Position numbers and translations under genes: made by a program. From JBEKDJ01 sp050014415 (GTDB lineage Bacteria > Desulfobacterota > BSN033 > UBA1163): a DNA stretch of 6,885 nt. The stretch spans positions 1 to 6,885 of the forward strand of contig JBEKDJ010000267.1 in assembly GCA_050014415.1 (NCBI GenBank), read 5' to 3'. Position 1 is the stretch's first letter. Each line of letters begins with the position of its first letter. The notes under the pieces are model-generated. The model saw only the letters and a program-made list of their open reading frames with translations. It did not search any database and was not told the origin of the DNA. Shown in pieces: positions 6,467 to 6,885 of the stretch.

Positions 6467-6487
6467 AAACTCCACTTCATGACTTCC
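6467..6487. repeat. 21-bp dispersed motif, copy 2
   Basis: AAACTCCACTTCATGAC followed by TTCC, 19 of 21 identical to 932-952. Here it follows directly after the 25-bp motif, so hairpin, 25-bp motif and 21-bp motif form one composite unit of about 75 bases. Confidence 0.55.
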
Positions 6488-6500
6488 ACTTTAAGGTTAA

Positions 6501-6580
6501 AGGGTTGGGTTAGTAGGTTAACTTGTGAACGATAATCACTGTTTAGGGTTGGATTGGTAGATTAACTCGTGGACGATTAT
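6501..6580 (+). repeat. Tandem pair of 36-bp repeats, period 44
   Basis: Positions 6501-6536 and 6545-6580 match at 30 of 36 bases; five of the six differences are transitions. Both begin AGGGTTGG and contain TTAACT(T/C)GTG(A/G)ACGAT. The eight-base spacer is AATCACTGTTTA-like sequence not repeated after copy 2. The pair lies just upstream of the plus-strand reading frame at the right edge and could be paired protein-binding sites for it, or a simple duplication. Confidence 0.7.
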
Positions 6581-6604
6581 TGGGGTTGCTTTTGGTTACA
6601 GCAT

Positions 6605-6885
6605 ATGAAGCCCGAATGGAAAAGTCAAGAGAAATCTTGAGGAATAGGAGATATTGCATACCACCAGTTATTTCCATGTGTCATTCTCCAGATTCCCGAC
6701 TTAATCTTATCGATTACTACTTCAAATGTTGTATGGTGGAACGAAAATGTAAAAACAACATTACAGGAAGAAGTCACCAGAACATTTGACAGTGTCTCAA
6801 AGGTCAAATTCTATCCTCTACGCTTTAGTGGTTGCCAAACTTTTTACCTGTTTTTTGGTGTAAAGGATGAACAGTCTTCATGGTT
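6605..6885 (+). pseudogene. Partial plus-strand gene running off the right edge, start disrupted
   Basis: A frame open from 6641 to the window edge (about 81 codons) reads like real protein: GIGDIAYHQLFPCVILQIP, then TTSNVVWWNENVKTTLQEE, then FYPLRFSGCQTFYLFFGVKD. I recognise no family. It has no ATG, GTG or TTG near its beginning. The nearest in-frame ATG (6605-6607) is cut off from it by a TGA at 6638-6640, leaving only MKPEWKSQEKS before the stop. A different frame just upstream offers MEKSREIL (ATG at 6617), which would join smoothly to GIGDIA if one base near 6638 were removed. I therefore read it as a gene with a one-base frameshift or other early lesion. Readthrough or selenocysteine at the TGA is possible but unsupported. 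It is the only plus-strand gene candidate in the window. Confidence 0.45.

Larger units (their letters stand above)
6321..6600. other. Upstream region of the hydrolase-kinase operon, repeat-rich
   Basis: No gene is supported here. The region should hold the operon promoter, but I saw no convincing -35/-10 pair. A TTGACT at about 6401-6407 on the minus strand lacks a matching -10. It contains the hairpin at 6414-6446, the shared motifs at 6441-6465 and 6467-6487, and the tandem repeat at 6501-6580, all described separately. Confidence 0.4.

Noticed and set aside
6625..6807. 60-codon minus-strand frame with TTG start
   Set aside because: Has only a TTG start directly after a stop codon, no ribosome binding site, and is antisense to the more convincing plus-strand frame.
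6844..6885. Possible C-terminal tail of a minus-strand gene entering from the right edge
   Set aside because: Fourteen codons are too few to judge, and the plus-strand frame over the same bases is far longer and more protein-like.
1..6885. CRISPR array, tRNA, rRNA or intact insertion sequence
   Set aside because: No regularly spaced repeats with unique spacers, no tRNA-like fold, and no transposase reading frame were seen.

Overview
The window looks like chromosomal DNA from a Gram-negative bacterium. Two encoded proteins carry Sec-type signal peptides, the Shine-Dalgarno sites are strong (AAGGAGG-like), and the two-component pair is of the LiaS/NarL class. A Desulfobacterota-like host is a guess from the general style of the genes; nothing here proves it. 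All confidently called genes are on the minus strand, separated by long gaps rich in repeats and gene remnants.

Layout from left to right. Positions 1-395 have no supportable gene but hold the first copy of a 59-bp repeat. A small exported protein of unknown function follows (396-857). The next gap contains a 21-bp dispersed motif and the second 59-bp repeat. Then comes an exported nitroreductase-family flavoprotein (1195-1854), an intrinsic terminator (1942-1986) and a basic protein with several helix-turn-helix-like modules (2082-2798). The 630-bp gap after it holds an apparent remnant of a small membrane protein and two hairpins.

The best-defined unit runs leftward from about 6320 to 3430. 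It consists of an exported alpha/beta-hydrolase, a soluble GAF-domain histidine kinase of the HisKA_3 class, and a NarL/FixJ-type response regulator. The hydrolase stop lies 81 bases before the preferred kinase start, and the kinase and regulator overlap by 32 bases, so they are probably one operon. The hydrolase is broken by an in-frame TAG and two frameshifts, while kinase and regulator look intact. The kinase has no membrane segment and probably senses a cytoplasmic ligand or redox cue through GAF; its target genes cannot be read from the window.

Beyond the operon are a long hairpin, two repeat motifs shared with other gaps, and a tandem pair of 36-bp repeats (period 44). At the right edge a plus-strand reading frame of about 81 codons runs off the window. 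It looks coding but has no start codon of its own and is joined to its nearest ATG only through a TGA.

I found no clear new system. The most unusual signals are the repeat families in the gaps, the damaged hydrolase in an otherwise intact signalling operon, and the concealed frame at the right edge.
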